Source of the DNA: Hydrogenophaga sp. 2FB
Lineage (GTDB): Bacteria > Pseudomonadota > Gammaproteobacteria > Burkholderiales > Burkholderiaceae_C
Direction of reading: 5' to 3'
DNA: 64,000 nucleotides
NCBI RefSeq assembly: GCF_005503365.1
Contig: NZ_SCML01000001.1
Location: 124,001-188,000, forward strand
Part shown: in pieces, positions 8,275 to 16,825 of the stretch
Layout: each line of letters starts with the position of its first letter
How positions within the stretch are numbered: the stretch's first letter is position 1
Position numbers and translations under genes: made by a program
Notes under the pieces: generated by a model
Database searches by the model: none
What the model was told of the DNA's origin: nothing
Seen by the model: only the letters and a program-made list of their open reading frames with translations

Positions 8275-8367
8275 CTAGACTTCGTCCACCATCACCGCCA
8301 TGCCCTGCCCCACACGCAAGCGCATCGTGAAGCGGCCGCCGATGCGGTGTGGTTGGGCCCGCGCCAT
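8275..8367 (-). pseudogene. Thiolase 3' remnant
   Basis: Translation of this minus-strand stretch gives a 30-residue piece containing HRIGGRF and VGQGMAVMVDEV before a TAG stop. It lines up with the last residues of the intact thiolase nearby (HRLGGRY ... [12 protein letters not shown], end at 10148). The cysteine normally found before GVGQG is absent (RLRVGQG instead). Nothing upstream encodes the rest of a thiolase: the TTT receptor stop is at 8382-8384. It is therefore a leftover 3' end, probably from recombination or from a replaced thiolase copy. Confidence 0.7.
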
Positions 8368-8381
8368 CCTCAGGACCCGCC

Positions 8382-9374
8382 TCAGTCCGCGCTGGCGCCG
8401 GATTCTTTGACGACCTTGCCCCACTTCGCGGATTCCGCCTTGATGAAAGCAGCGAACTGTTCGGACGACTCGGCCACCACCTCACCGCCCTGGCCGGCGA
8501 TCTTCTGCTTCACCTCGGCCTGGTTGAGCACCTTGAGCAAAGCCTTGTTCAGTTGGGCCACGATCGGCGCCGGCGTACCGGCCACCGTGAACAGGCCGAA
8601 CCACGACGTCGCCTCGTAGCCGGGCACGCCCGCTTCGGCGATGGTGGGCACATCGGGCAGTTCCGGCGAGCGCTTGGCCGTGGTCACCGCGATCGGACGC
8701 AACTTGCCGGAGCGCACATGCTGGATGGCCGAAGGCATGTTGTCGAACATGATGGCGATCTGGTTGCCCAGCAAATCGCTCACGGCCGGCGCACTGCCCT
8801 TGTAAGGCACGTGCACCATGTCGACCTTGGCCATCGACTTGAACAGTTCACCCGACAGGTGAATGGAGCTGCCGCTGCCTGAGGAACCGAAATTGATCCG
8901 ACCCGGGTTCGCCTTGGCGTAGGCGATCATCTCCCGCACCGTCTTGAACGGTTGGGATGGATGGGCCACCAGCAGGTTGGGCACGTTGGCCACACGCGAG
9001 AGCGGCGTGAAGTCCTTGACGGGGTCGAAAGGAATCTTCTTGTACAGAGACTGGTTGATGGCGTGCGTGCCCACGGTGCCCATGAACAGCGTGTAGCCAT
9101 CGGCCGGCGCGCGAGCTGCGGCCTGAGCGCCAATGTTGCCGCCAGCCCCTGCACGGTTGTCGATGATGACGCTCTGGCCCAGCTCTTCCGTCAGCGCCTG
9201 GCCGACGATGCGCGCCAGGATATCGGTGGTGCCGCCCGCCGAGAACGGCACGATCATGGTGATGGGCTTGCTCGGGTAAGCCTGCGCGCTGGCGGCCAGT
9301 GGCAGCAAGCTGGCGCCAGCGCAGGCGACTGCGATCAGGGCCAGGCGGCGGGTAGATGATGAAGGCTTGTGCAT
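8382..9374 (-). CDS. TTT (Bug) family periplasmic solute receptor
   Basis: A 330-residue Bug-family receptor with a signal peptide (hydrophobic LALIAVACAGASLLPLAASA, cleavage near residue 30). Family motifs are MIVPFSAGGTTDILAR, DNRAGAGGNIGAQAAARAPADGYT, VPYKGSAPAVSDLLG and DVPTIAEAGVPGY. The ATG at 9374 is preferred over an in-frame ATG seven codons upstream because AAGGAG lies directly before it. It follows the SDR gene of the pca cluster by about 40 bases and probably delivers an aromatic or dicarboxylic acid to that pathway (inference). No TTT permease genes are nearby. Confidence 0.93.
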   Translation of the reverse strand: MHKPSSSTRRLALIAVACAGASLLPLAASAQAYPSKPITMIVPFSAGGTTDILARIVGQALTEELGQSVIIDNRAGAGGNIGAQAAARAPADGYTLFMGTVGTHAINQSLYKKIPFDPVKDFTPLSRVANVPNLLVAHPSQPFKTVREMIAYAKANPGRINFGSSGSGSSIHLSGELFKSMAKVDMVHVPYKGSAPAVSDLLGNQIAIMFDNMPSAIQHVRSGKLRPIAVTTAKRSPELPDVPTIAEAGVPGYEATSWFGLFTVAGTPAPIVAQLNKALLKVLNQAEVKQKIAGQGGEVVAESSEQFAAFIKAESAKWGKVVKESGASAD

Positions 9375-9413
9375 GATGGTCTCCTTGAAATGCACGGTAA
9401 AAATGGGGCGCGT

Positions 9414-10151
9414 TCAGATCGGCGCCACGCCCAGGGTCGTTCCGCCGCACACGTAGAGCACCTGGCCGGTCACGAAGCCATTCTCGGGCGCCAGGAAGAA
9501 CAGCACGGCACGCGCCACGTCTTGCGGTGTGCCCATGCGGCCCACAGCGATGCTCTTCAAGATGCGTTCGGTCTGCGGTGCCCCTTCGGGGTTGCTGCTG
9601 CGGAACAGCTCGGTGGCGATCGGCCCGGGGCCGATCGCATTGACGGTGATCGCGTCCGGGCCCAGCTCCATGGCCAGCGTGCGGGTCAAGCCGATCATCC
9701 CGGCCTTGGTGGCCGAATACACGACGCGATCGCCCTTGCCCAGCGCGGCACGCGAGGACATGTTGACGATCCGGCCTTCACCGCTGGCGCGCAGCGTCGG
9801 CAGGAACGCCTGCACCAGCAACAGCGGTGCACGCAGATGCAAGCCCACCACGTCGTCGAGCTGGCCCGTGGTCGCCGTGTCGATCGTGCCTGGGCGCGTG
9901 GCACCGGCGTTGTTGACGAGCGCGGTGACGTTGTACCGCGCCGCCATATCCTGAGCGACCTGGCGCGTCGCCGCTTCATCGGTCAAATCCACCTGGAAGG
10001 ACGCCAGCAGCGGGTGGTCCCAGTTGGGCAGCGCATGGTCGAGGTTGACCACAGGCCGGCCCGTGTCCAGCAGCGCCTCGGCGATCGCACGACCGATGCC
10101 GTTGCTGGCACCCGAAACGACGGTGACGGGCCGGTCTTTCGCAATGCTCAC
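9414..10151 (-). CDS. Short-chain dehydrogenase/reductase (SDR)
   Basis: A 245-residue classical SDR. The cofactor motif GASNGIG lies near residues 13-19, NNAG around 83, and the catalytic Ser-Tyr-Lys set is visible as NMSSR and [13 protein letters not shown] follows in the usual position. Such enzymes oxidise or reduce alcohols/ketones with NAD(P). A GTG start at 10151 gives a four-base GTGA overlap with the thiolase stop, implying translational coupling. The overlap places it in the pca operon, but no SDR step is known in the beta-ketoadipate pathway, so it may modify a side substrate. Confidence 0.88.
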   Translation of the reverse strand: MSIAKDRPVTVVSGASNGIGRAIAEALLDTGRPVVNLDHALPNWDHPLLASFQVDLTDEAATRQVAQDMAARYNVTALVNNAGATRPGTIDTATTGQLDDVVGLHLRAPLLLVQAFLPTLRASGEGRIVNMSSRAALGKGDRVVYSATKAGMIGLTRTLAMELGPDAITVNAIGPGPIATELFRSSNPEGAPQTERILKSIAVGRMGTPQDVARAVLFFLAPENGFVTGQVLYVCGGTTLGVAPI

Positions 10152-11356
10152 ACGCGCTCCAGAATGACCGCAATGCCTTGTCCCACGCCGATGCACATCG
10201 TGCACAGCGCGTAGCGACCGCCCAGCCGGTGCAACTGGCTCGTGGCCGTGGTCGCCAGGCGCGCGCCGCTGGCGCCCAGCGGGTGGCCCAGCGCGATTGC
10301 GCCGCCCCACTGGTTCACGCGCGCATCGTCGTCCTTGAGGCCGAGGTCGCGCAGCACCGCCAAACCTTGCGCGGCAAACGCTTCGTTGAGTTCGATCACG
10401 TCCATCTGCGCCAGCGAGAGGCCGGTGAGTTCGAGCACCTTGCGCGTGGCCGGTGCCGGGCCCATGCCCATGATGCGCGGCGCCAGGCCCGCCGTGGCCA
10501 TGCCGACCACACGCGCCTTGGGCGTGAGGCCGTATTTGGCGGCTGTAGCTTCGTTGGCCAGCAGCAGCGCGCAGGCGCCGTCGTTCACGCCACTGGCGTT
10601 GCCCGCGGTCACGGTACCGTCAGGGCGCACGACGCCCTTGAGCTTTGCCAGCGTCTCCATGCTCGTTTCGCGCGGGTGCTCGTCCTTGTCGACGACGATG
10701 GCATCGCCCTTCTTCTGCGGGATCGTCACCGGCGTGATCTCGGCCGCCAGATGGCCAGCCTTCTGCGCGGCCACGGCCTTGAGCTGGCTGGCCAGCGCCA
10801 TGCGGTCCTGTGCTTCGCGCTCGATCTTGAAATCGGTCGCCACGTTCTCGGCGGTCTCGGGCATCGCGTCCACACCGTACTGCGCCTTCATCAGCGGGTT
10901 GACGAAGCGCCAGCCGATCGTCGTGTCGTAGACGGCGTTGTTGCGGCTGAAAGCGCTCTCGGCCTTGGGCATCACGAAGGGCGCGCGGCTCATGCTTTCC
11001 ACACCACCGGCGATCATCAGCGTGGCTTCGCCGGACTTGATGGCGCGCGCGGCCGTGCCCAAGGCGTCCAGGCCCGAACCGCACAGGCGGTTGATGGTGG
11101 CGCCGGGCACGTCCATGGGCAGGCCCGCGAGCAGCGCGGCCATGCGCGCGACGTTGCGGTTGTCTTCACCGGCCTGGTTGGCGCAACCGTAGATGACGTC
11201 GGTGATCGCGGCCCAGTCCACGCCGGGGTTGCGTTCCATCAGCGCCTTGAGTGGCACCGCGCCGAGGTTGTCGGTGCGCACGCCGCTGAGCGCGCCGCCG
11301 TAGCGGCCAAAGGGTGTGCGGATGGCGTCGCAGATGAAGGCTTGGGACTGGGTCAT
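10148..11356 (-). CDS. pcaF: 3-oxoadipyl-CoA thiolase (acetyl-CoA acyltransferase)
   Basis: A 402-residue thiolase that cleaves 3-oxoadipyl-CoA into succinyl-CoA and acetyl-CoA, the last step of the beta-ketoadipate pathway. The nucleophile is Cys92 in [10 protein letters not shown], with His358 in GHPLGASGA and Cys388 in TMCIGVGQG. The N-terminus ([21 protein letters not shown]) and the block [15 protein letters not shown] are characteristic of PcaF/PaaJ-type thiolases. Length is standard. It lies 40 bases after pcaJ in a pcaI-pcaJ-pcaF order, which supports 3-oxoadipyl-CoA over a general acetyl-CoA acetyltransferase role. PaaJ of phenylacetate degradation is chemically the same activity. 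Confidence 0.92.
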   Translation of the reverse strand: MTQSQAFICDAIRTPFGRYGGALSGVRTDNLGAVPLKALMERNPGVDWAAITDVIYGCANQAGEDNRNVARMAALLAGLPMDVPGATINRLCGSGLDALGTAARAIKSGEATLMIAGGVESMSRAPFVMPKAESAFSRNNAVYDTTIGWRFVNPLMKAQYGVDAMPETAENVATDFKIEREAQDRMALASQLKAVAAQKAGHLAAEITPVTIPQKKGDAIVVDKDEHPRETSMETLAKLKGVVRPDGTVTAGNASGVNDGACALLLANEATAAKYGLTPKARVVGMATAGLAPRIMGMGPAPATRKVLELTGLSLAQMDVIELNEAFAAQGLAVLRDLGLKDDDARVNQWGGAIALGHPLGASGARLATTATSQLHRLGGRYALCTMCIGVGQGIAVILERV

Positions 11357-11396
11357 GGTGTCTCCGGGTTTTAAAACAGGTTGAAGAGTGGGTGGT

Positions 11397-12038
11397 TCAG
11401 GCCGCCACAGGCAGACCGATCAGTCGTTCGAGTTCGGCGCGGTCCAGGCCCTCCACCGCATCGATCAGGCGCAGGCCTTGTGGCGTGCACTCGAGTGTGG
11501 CCAGGTCGGAATAAACGCGCTTGACGCAGGCCACGCCCGTGAGCGGGTAGCTGCACTGCTCGACCAGTTTGCTCTGGCCCTGCTTGGTCAGCAGGTCCAT
11601 CATCACCCAGGTCTGGCGCGCGCCCACGGCGAGGTCCATCGCACCGCCCACCGCGGGAATCGCATCGGGTTCGCCAGTGCTCCAGTTCGCCAGGTCGCCT
11701 TTGACCGACACCTGGAACGCGCCGAGCACGCAGATGTCGATGTGGCCGCCGCGCATCATGCCGAAGCTGTCGGCGTGATGAAAGAAGCTGCCACCGGCCA
11801 GCAGCGTGACCGGTTGTTTGCCGGCGTTGATGAGGTCGTAGTCCTCTTCGCCCGCGGCGGGCGCGGGGCCCATGCCGAGGATGCCGTTCTCGCTGTGCAA
11901 CACCACCTCGATGCCCGGCGGCAAATGGTTGGCCACCAGCGTGGGTTGGCCAATGCCGAGATTGACGTAGGCGCCGTCGTGGATGTCGCGGGCCACGCGT
12001 TGGGCCAGTTCGACCTTGGTGCGTCGTGTGTAACTCAT
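11397..12038 (-). CDS. pcaJ: 3-oxoadipate CoA-transferase subunit B
   Basis: The 213-residue beta subunit of a 3-oxoacid/3-oxoadipate CoA-transferase, which moves CoA from succinyl-CoA to 3-oxoadipate. The catalytic glutamate is Glu50 in [24 protein letters not shown] precedes it and [12 protein letters not shown] follows. The ATG at 12038 is 14 bases after the pcaI stop, preceded by GAGGAAC; an in-frame TTG six codons upstream would overlap pcaI and is less likely. Together with pcaI upstream and pcaF downstream it forms the lower beta-ketoadipate pathway. A succinyl-CoA:acetoacetate transferase would look similar, but the neighbours favour 3-oxoadipate. Confidence 0.88.
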   Translation of the reverse strand: MSYTRRTKVELAQRVARDIHDGAYVNLGIGQPTLVANHLPPGIEVVLHSENGILGMGPAPAAGEEDYDLINAGKQPVTLLAGGSFFHHADSFGMMRGGHIDICVLGAFQVSVKGDLANWSTGEPDAIPAVGGAMDLAVGARQTWVMMDLLTKQGQSKLVEQCSYPLTGVACVKRVYSDLATLECTPQGLRLIDAVEGLDRAELERLIGLPVAA

Positions 12039-12052
12039 GGGTTGTTCCTCGT

Positions 12053-12754
12053 TCAAGCAGCGGCTTTGAAACCACCCGCGCGCGTCACGGTGCGCGCGAT
12101 GCGCACCACCTGGTTCACGTGGATGCCGGGGGTGATCACGGTCTCGGGATCCAGCTCACCGAGTTCGGCGATCTCGTGCACCGTGGCCACGGTCTTGCGC
12201 GCGGCCATGGCCATCACCGGGCCGAAGTTGCGCGCGGCCTTGCGGTACGTGAGGTTGCCCCAACGATCGCCGCGCTCGGCCTTGATGAGTGCAAGGTCGC
12301 CGTGAATGGGCGTCTCGAACACATAGCCCTTGCCATCGATGATGCGCGTCTCCTTGCCCTGGGCCAGTTCGGTGCCGTAGCCGGTGGGCGTGAAGAAGCC
12401 ACCAATGCCCGCGCCCGCCGCGCGCAGGCGCTCGGCGAGATTGCCCTGTGGCACGAGTTCGAGTTCCAGCGCGCCGCTGCGGTACAGGCCGTCAAACACA
12501 TGGCTGTCGACCTGGCGCGGAAAGCTGCAGATCACCTTGCGCACGCGCCCGGTCTTGAGCAACGCGGCCAGGCCCGTGTCGCCGTTGCCGGCGTTGTTGT
12601 TCACCACCGTCAGGTCGCGCGCACCGTGTGCGATCAAGCCGTCAATGAGTTCGTCCGGAATGCCCGAGGTGCCGAATCCGCCGATCAGCACGGTGGCCCC
12701 ATCGGGGGTGTCTGCCAGTGCCGCCTCGATCGAGTCGGCCAACTTGTTGATCAT
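12053..12754 (-). CDS. pcaI: 3-oxoadipate CoA-transferase subunit A
   Basis: The 233-residue alpha subunit of the CoA-transferase. The CoA-binding glycine motif GGFGTSGIPDELI (from residue 25) and VVNNNAGNGDTGL are typical, as are ICSFPRQVDSHVF and GKGYVFETPIHGDLALIKA. It is the first gene of the minus-strand pca operon, starting 84 bases from the divergent regulator gene. The gap holds an inverted-repeat operator. Expression is probably induced through that IclR protein when a protocatechuate- or catechol-derived intermediate is present (known for PcaR/PcaU family; inferred here). Confidence 0.9.
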   Translation of the reverse strand: MINKLADSIEAALADTPDGATVLIGGFGTSGIPDELIDGLIAHGARDLTVVNNNAGNGDTGLAALLKTGRVRKVICSFPRQVDSHVFDGLYRSGALELELVPQGNLAERLRAAGAGIGGFFTPTGYGTELAQGKETRIIDGKGYVFETPIHGDLALIKAERGDRWGNLTYRKAARNFGPVMAMAARKTVATVHEIAELGELDPETVITPGIHVNQVVRIARTVTRAGGFKAAA

Positions 12755-12777
12755 CTTGATTCCTTCTGTTTTCCATC

Positions 12778-12803
12778 TGTTCGTATGTCGAACATTTGTT
12801 CAT
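12778..12803. promoter_or_regulatory. IclR-type operator between pcaI and the regulator gene
   Basis: TGTTCG (12778-12783) and CGAACA (12789-12794) form a perfect 6-bp inverted repeat with a 5-base spacer, and a third TGTTC copy follows at 12797-12801. Three similar half-sites at roughly helical spacing resemble the operator layout described for PcaU/PobR-type IclR activators. The location in the 84-bp divergent gap allows control of both pcaI and the regulator. Confidence 0.7.
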
Positions 12804-12838
12804 AATAAGAATTATAGAAAACTTCCCTGCATCACGCC

Positions 12839-13645
12839 ATGTCCCCCTCTCCGAAAGCCACACCGCCCCGTCCCGGCGACACCTACGTGCAATCCTTCGC
12901 GCGCGGTCTGCAAGTGGTGCGCAGCTTCAGCGCGCAAGCACCCGAACAGACCTTGAGCGAAGTAGCCGATCGCGCGGGCCTCACGCGCGCGGGCGCACGC
13001 CGCATCCTGCTCACGCTGCAGACCTTGGGCTATGTCGAGTTCGACGGCAAGTGGTTTCGACTCACGCCGCGCATCCTTGAACTGGGTTTTGCGTATCTGT
13101 CGTCGATGCCGATCTGGGACCTGGCAGAACCCGTGGTCAAGGCCCTTGTCGACCGCGTGAACGAATCGAGTTCGATCGCGGTGCTCGACGGCGCCGACAT
13201 CGTCTACGTGATGCGCGTGCCCACGCACAAGATCATGAAGATCTCACTGGGCATCGGGTCGCGGTTGCCCGCCTTCTGCACCTCACTGGGCCGCGTGCTG
13301 CTGGCGCAACTCGACGACGAAGAAGTCGTGCGCCGACTGGAGGAGTCGCCACGCACGGCCTTGACGCGCCACACGGTGACGGACACCTCCACGCTGCTCA
13401 AGCGCATACAGCAAGTGCGCCGACAGGGTTGGTGCGTGGTCGACCAGGAACTGGAAGAAGGCTTGATCTCGGTGGCCGCGCCGATCCACGGCTCGGACGG
13501 CCGCGTGAGCGCCGCCATCAACCTCAGCGGACAGGCCAACCGCACGAACGCGCGTGCGGTGCAGGAACAACTGCTGCCGCCCCTGCTGGAAGCGGCGCAG
13601 GCCATCACACAGTTGCTTCAACGCAAGACACGAACAGGTCGTTGA
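12839..13645 (+). CDS. PcaR/PobR-type IclR family regulator of the beta-ketoadipate genes
   Basis: A 268-residue IclR-family regulator in the subgroup that controls aromatic-acid catabolism. It has an N-terminal extension, YVQSFARGLQVVRSF (typical of PcaR/PcaU/PobR), the helix-turn-helix VADRAGLTRAGARRILLTL, and a C-terminal effector domain with SSSIAVLDGADIVYVMRV, GSRLPAFCTSLGRVLLA and QELEEGLISVAAPI. It is divergent from pcaI and faces the operator at 12778-12803. Its ligand is probably beta-ketoadipate or protocatechuate, as for known relatives. Confidence 0.88.
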   Translation: MSPSPKATPPRPGDTYVQSFARGLQVVRSFSAQAPEQTLSEVADRAGLTRAGARRILLTLQTLGYVEFDGKWFRLTPRILELGFAYLSSMPIWDLAEPVVKALVDRVNESSSIAVLDGADIVYVMRVPTHKIMKISLGIGSRLPAFCTSLGRVLLAQLDDEEVVRRLEESPRTALTRHTVTDTSTLLKRIQQVRRQGWCVVDQELEEGLISVAAPIHGSDGRVSAAINLSGQANRTNARAVQEQLLPPLLEAAQAITQLLQRKTRTGR

Positions 13646-13833
13646 GGGTAACGTTTCCAGGTGCCCAATTTCTCAGCAAGGCGTTGCAAGCCAGGCCGGC
13701 TGCGGCCTGCGACGCTTGTTCATGCCGTTATCCACAAGCTTGGGCACAGTTGCTGGGGAGAACGCGGCATGCACCGCCGACGCGGACAGCGCGTGCGTGC
13801 ACAGACGAACGAAGCTCGCGATCGATGAGCCAA

Positions 13834-13862
13834 TAAAAAAAGGGAAGCCGAAGCTTCCCTTT
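13834..13862 (-). terminator. Rho-independent terminator after tRNA-Gly
   Basis: On the minus strand the stem AAAGGGAAGC / GCTTCCCTTT (arms at 13853-13862 and 13839-13848) encloses a TTCG tetraloop and is followed by a T-run (13834-13840). It ends the tRNA transcript. Confidence 0.9.
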
Positions 13863-13869
13863 GAGAATG

Positions 13870-13945
13870 TGGAGCGGGAAACGAGATTCGAACTCGCGAC
13901 CTCAACCTTGGCAAGGTTGCGCTCTACCAACTGAGCTATTCCCGC
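13870..13945 (-). tRNA. tRNA-Gly (GCC), copy 1
   Basis: A 76-nt cloverleaf with the acceptor stem GCGGGAA / TTCCCGC, D-arm TAGCTCAGTTGGTAGAGC, anticodon loop TTGCCAA giving anticodon GCC, and GTTCGAATC in the T-loop. CCA is encoded. It is identical to the copy at 14120-14195. Confidence 0.97.
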
Positions 13946-13970
13946 ATTTTTCCGGTTGCGTTCCGGTGTT

Positions 13971-14044
13971 TGGAGGCGCGATCCGGAGTCGAACCGGACT
14001 AACCGGATTTGCAATCCGGGGCATAACCGCTTTGCTATCGCGCC
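13971..14044 (-). tRNA. tRNA-Cys (GCA)
   Basis: A 74-nt cloverleaf with acceptor GGCGCGA / TCGCGCC, anticodon loop TTGCAAA giving anticodon GCA, and T-loop GGTTCGACTCC. CCA is encoded at the 3' end. It sits between the two identical tRNA-Gly genes, and no terminator separates it from copy 1 downstream. Confidence 0.97.
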
Positions 14045-14084
14045 ATCAAAATCAGCACCCCAAAGCGCCGACTTGAACCCTGAC

Positions 14085-14114
14085 AAAAAAGGGAAGCAGA
14101 AGCTTCCCTTTTTT
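14085..14114. terminator. Bidirectional rho-independent terminator between tRNA-Gly copy 2 and tRNA-Cys
   Basis: AAAAAAGGGAAGC (14085-14097) and GCTTCCCTTTTTT (14102-14114) form a perfect stem with an AGAA loop and T-runs in both directions. The stem is the same as that of the terminator at 13839-13862, which points to duplication of a tRNA-Gly plus terminator unit. Confidence 0.9.
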
Positions 14115-14119
14115 AAAAC

Positions 14120-14195
14120 TGGAGCGGGAAACGAGATTCGAACTCGCGACCTCAACCTTGGCAAGGTTGCGCTCTACCAACTGAGCTATTCCCGC
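14120..14195 (-). tRNA. tRNA-Gly (GCC), copy 2
   Basis: A 76-nt tRNA identical to copy 1, with anticodon GCC and encoded CCA. It lies 99 bases downstream of the lon stop and is followed by the terminator at 14085-14114. Confidence 0.97.
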
Positions 14196-14294
14196 ACATT
14201 TTTACCGCTTGGTTTGCGTCTACCGATGCTTGTCGGCAAGCCAGCATTCTAACCTGAAAAATAACGCTCTTTCAAGCCCGCGTCATTTTTTCAT

Positions 14295-16727
14295 TCAATG
14301 TTTGACGGCATCGGGCAGGGTCGCAGGCTTGCTCATGTTCGCGGCCGCAATCTGCGCGGCAACCTCTTCCTCGGTCAGAGGAACAGGCTGACGCTCGAGC
14401 GCGATCGCGAGCACCTTGTCGATCCATTTCACGGGCACGATCTCGAGACCTTGCTTCACGTTCTCTGGAATCTCCGCGAGGTCCTTCACGTTCTCTTCCG
14501 GAATGATCACGGTCTTGATGCCACCGCGCAATGCGGCCAGCAGCTTCTCTTTCAAGCCGCCAATGGCCGTCACTTCGCCGCGCAGCGTGATCTCACCGGT
14601 CATGGCCACATCGGCGCGCACCGGGATGCCGGTGATGGCCGACACCAAGGCCGTGGTCATCGCCGCGCCCGCGCTCGGGCCATCCTTGGGCGTGGCACCG
14701 TCGGGCACATGGATGTGGATGTCGCGCTTGTCGAACTGTTCGTCCTTGATGCCGAGCAGACGTGCGCGACTGCGCACCACGGTGCGTGCAGCTTCCACCG
14801 ATTCCTTCATCACGTCACCGAGTGAACCGGTGCGCGTGATCACGCCCTTGCCGGGCATGATCGCAACTTCGATGGTCAGCAGGTCACCGCCCACCTCGGT
14901 CCATGCCAGGCCCACGACCTGACCCACCTGGTTCGTGGCTTCGGCGCGGCCGTAGCTGTACTTGCGCACACCGAGAAACTCGTTGAGGTTCTCGGCGTTC
15001 ACCACGACGGTCGGCGTGTACTTCTTCAACAACAAGCCCTTGACCACCTTGCGGCAGATCTTGGACAGCTCGCGCTCCAGCGAGCGCACGCCGGCCTCAC
15101 GCGTGTAGTAACGAACGATGTCGCGCACCGCGTCGTCTTCCACCGTCAGCTCGCCTTCGCGAATGCCGTTGTTCTTGAGCTGCTTGGGCAACAGATAACG
15201 GATCGCGATGTTGGTCTTCTCCTCTTCGGTGTAACCCGAGAGGCGGATCACTTCCATGCGGTCCAGCAGGGCCGGCGGAATGTTCATCGAGTTCGAGGTC
15301 GCGACGAACATCACGTCGGACAGATCGAAGTCGACTTCGACGTAGTGGTCGCCAAACGTGTGGTTCTGCTCGGGGTCCAGCACCTCCAGCAGCGCGCTCG
15401 ATGGATCACCGCGGAAGTCGGTGCCGAGCTTGTCGATTTCGTCGAGCAGGAACAGCGGGTTGCGTGTGCCGACCTTGGTCAGGCTCTGCAGCACCTTGCC
15501 CGGCATCGCGCCGATGTACGTGCGGCGGTGCCCACGGATTTCGGCTTCGTCGCGCATGCCACCGAGCGCCATGCGCACGTACTTGCGGCCGGTCGCCTTG
15601 GCCACGGACTGACCCAGCGAGGTCTTGCCCACACCGGGTGGGCCCACCAGGCAGAGGATGGGCGCCTTGACCTTGTCCACACGCTGTTGCACCGCGAGGT
15701 ACTCAAGAATGCGGTCCTTGACCTTCTCCAGGCCATAGTGGTCTTCATTGAGCACAGCTTCGGCGTGGGCCAGGTCGTGCTTGATCTTGGTCTTCTTGCT
15801 CCAGGGCAAGCCGACCAGCGCATCGATGTAGTTGCGCACCACGGTGGCCTCGGCCGACATGGGCGACATGAGCTTGAGCTTCTTGAACTCGGCGTCCGCC
15901 TTCTTGCGCGCTTCGGCGGGCATCTTGGCGAGCTTGATCTTTTTCTCGATCTCTTCGATGTCCGCGCCCTCTTCGCCTTCGCCCAGTTCCTTCTGGATCG
16001 CCTTGACCTGTTCGTTGAGGTAGAAGTCGCGCTGGTTCTTTTCCATCTGGCGCTTCACGCGGCCACGGATCTTCTTGTCGACGTTGAGGATGTCAACCTC
16101 GCGCTCCAGCTGCTCGAAGAGGTTTTCCAGGCGCTTGTTGACCTGGTCGAGATCGAGCACGACCTGCTTGGACTCCAGCTTGAGCGGCAGGTGCGCCGCG
16201 ATGGTGTCGGCCAGGCGGCCCGGATCGTCAATGCTGGAAATCGAGGTAAGGATTTCCGACGGAATCTTCTTGTTGAGTTTGACGTACTGGTCAAACTGCT
16301 GCATCACCGCGCGCCGCAAGGCTTCCAGCTCGTTGACCTGCAGGTTGGCCTGTTCCAGCGAGGGGTCGAGCGGGCTCACGTTCGCCACGAAATGGCTGTC
16401 GCCGTCGTGGATATCGAGCACCTTGGCACGCTGCACACCCTCCACCAGCACCTTCACGGTGCCATCGGGCAACTTGAGCATTTGCAGGATCGAGGCCACG
16501 CAACCCATCTCGAACATGTCCTCGGTCGAGGGCTCGTCCTTCGCGGCGGCTTTCTGCGCCACCAGCATGATGCGGCGCTCGGATTCCATGGCGGCCTCAA
16601 GTGCCTTGATGCTCTTGGGTCGCCCGACAAAGAGCGGAATGACCATGTGCGGGAACACCACCACGTCGCGCAAGGGCAGCAACGGGAGTTCAACCGACGT
16701 ACTGGGCAAAGGGGTCTGTCCGGACAT
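14295..16727 (-). CDS. lon: ATP-dependent Lon protease
   Basis: An 810-residue LonA protease that degrades misfolded and regulatory proteins in the cytoplasm. Order of domains: N-terminal substrate-binding domain ([19 protein letters not shown] from about residue 12), AAA+ module with Walker [12 protein letters not shown] and Walker [10 protein letters not shown], and C-terminal protease with catalytic Ser685 in DGPSAGAAM and Lys728 in GGLKEK. The spacing of 43 residues equals that of E. coli Lon (Ser679/Lys722). The start beginning MSGQTPLP was chosen; upstream in-frame sequence overlaps the promoter. It follows clpX on the same strand and has its own heat-shock-type promoter. Confidence 0.98.
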   Translation of the reverse strand: MSGQTPLPSTSVELPLLPLRDVVVFPHMVIPLFVGRPKSIKALEAAMESERRIMLVAQKAAAKDEPSTEDMFEMGCVASILQMLKLPDGTVKVLVEGVQRAKVLDIHDGDSHFVANVSPLDPSLEQANLQVNELEALRRAVMQQFDQYVKLNKKIPSEILTSISSIDDPGRLADTIAAHLPLKLESKQVVLDLDQVNKRLENLFEQLEREVDILNVDKKIRGRVKRQMEKNQRDFYLNEQVKAIQKELGEGEEGADIEEIEKKIKLAKMPAEARKKADAEFKKLKLMSPMSAEATVVRNYIDALVGLPWSKKTKIKHDLAHAEAVLNEDHYGLEKVKDRILEYLAVQQRVDKVKAPILCLVGPPGVGKTSLGQSVAKATGRKYVRMALGGMRDEAEIRGHRRTYIGAMPGKVLQSLTKVGTRNPLFLLDEIDKLGTDFRGDPSSALLEVLDPEQNHTFGDHYVEVDFDLSDVMFVATSNSMNIPPALLDRMEVIRLSGYTEEEKTNIAIRYLLPKQLKNNGIREGELTVEDDAVRDIVRYYTREAGVRSLERELSKICRKVVKGLLLKKYTPTVVVNAENLNEFLGVRKYSYGRAEATNQVGQVVGLAWTEVGGDLLTIEVAIMPGKGVITRTGSLGDVMKESVEAARTVVRSRARLLGIKDEQFDKRDIHIHVPDGATPKDGPSAGAAMTTALVSAITGIPVRADVAMTGEITLRGEVTAIGGLKEKLLAALRGGIKTVIIPEENVKDLAEIPENVKQGLEIVPVKWIDKVLAIALERQPVPLTEEEVAAQIAAANMSKPATLPDAVKH

Positions 16728-16747
16728 TTCAACCTCGACTGGAACGG

Positions 16748-16777
16748 TAAATGGGGTCGGTGCGGGCGATCTCAACC
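16748..16777 (-). promoter_or_regulatory. Sigma-32 (RpoH) type promoter for lon
   Basis: On the minus strand GGTTGAGA (16777-16770) is followed after 13 bases by CCCCATTTA (16756-16748). These resemble the RpoH -35 (CTTGAAA) and -10 (CCCCATNT) elements; the -10 matches fully. The lon ATG is only 20 bases after the -10 box, giving a short leader. Heat-shock control of lon is known in E. coli. Confidence 0.7.
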
Positions 16778-16825
16778 AGACGCATCCGTGACGGGCCGGC
16801 GGGCAAATACCCCACCGGCAACCGT

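Noticed and set aside
12053..12056. TTG start for pcaJ six codons upstream of the chosen ATG
   Set aside because: It would overlap the pcaI stop, and the ATG at 12038 has a ribosome-binding site and the usual N-terminus.
13728..13736. A perfect DnaA box (TTATCCACA) in the gap after the pca regulator
   Set aside because: Only one box is present, with no AT-rich unwinding region or dnaA/dnaN/parB genes nearby, so it is not an origin.
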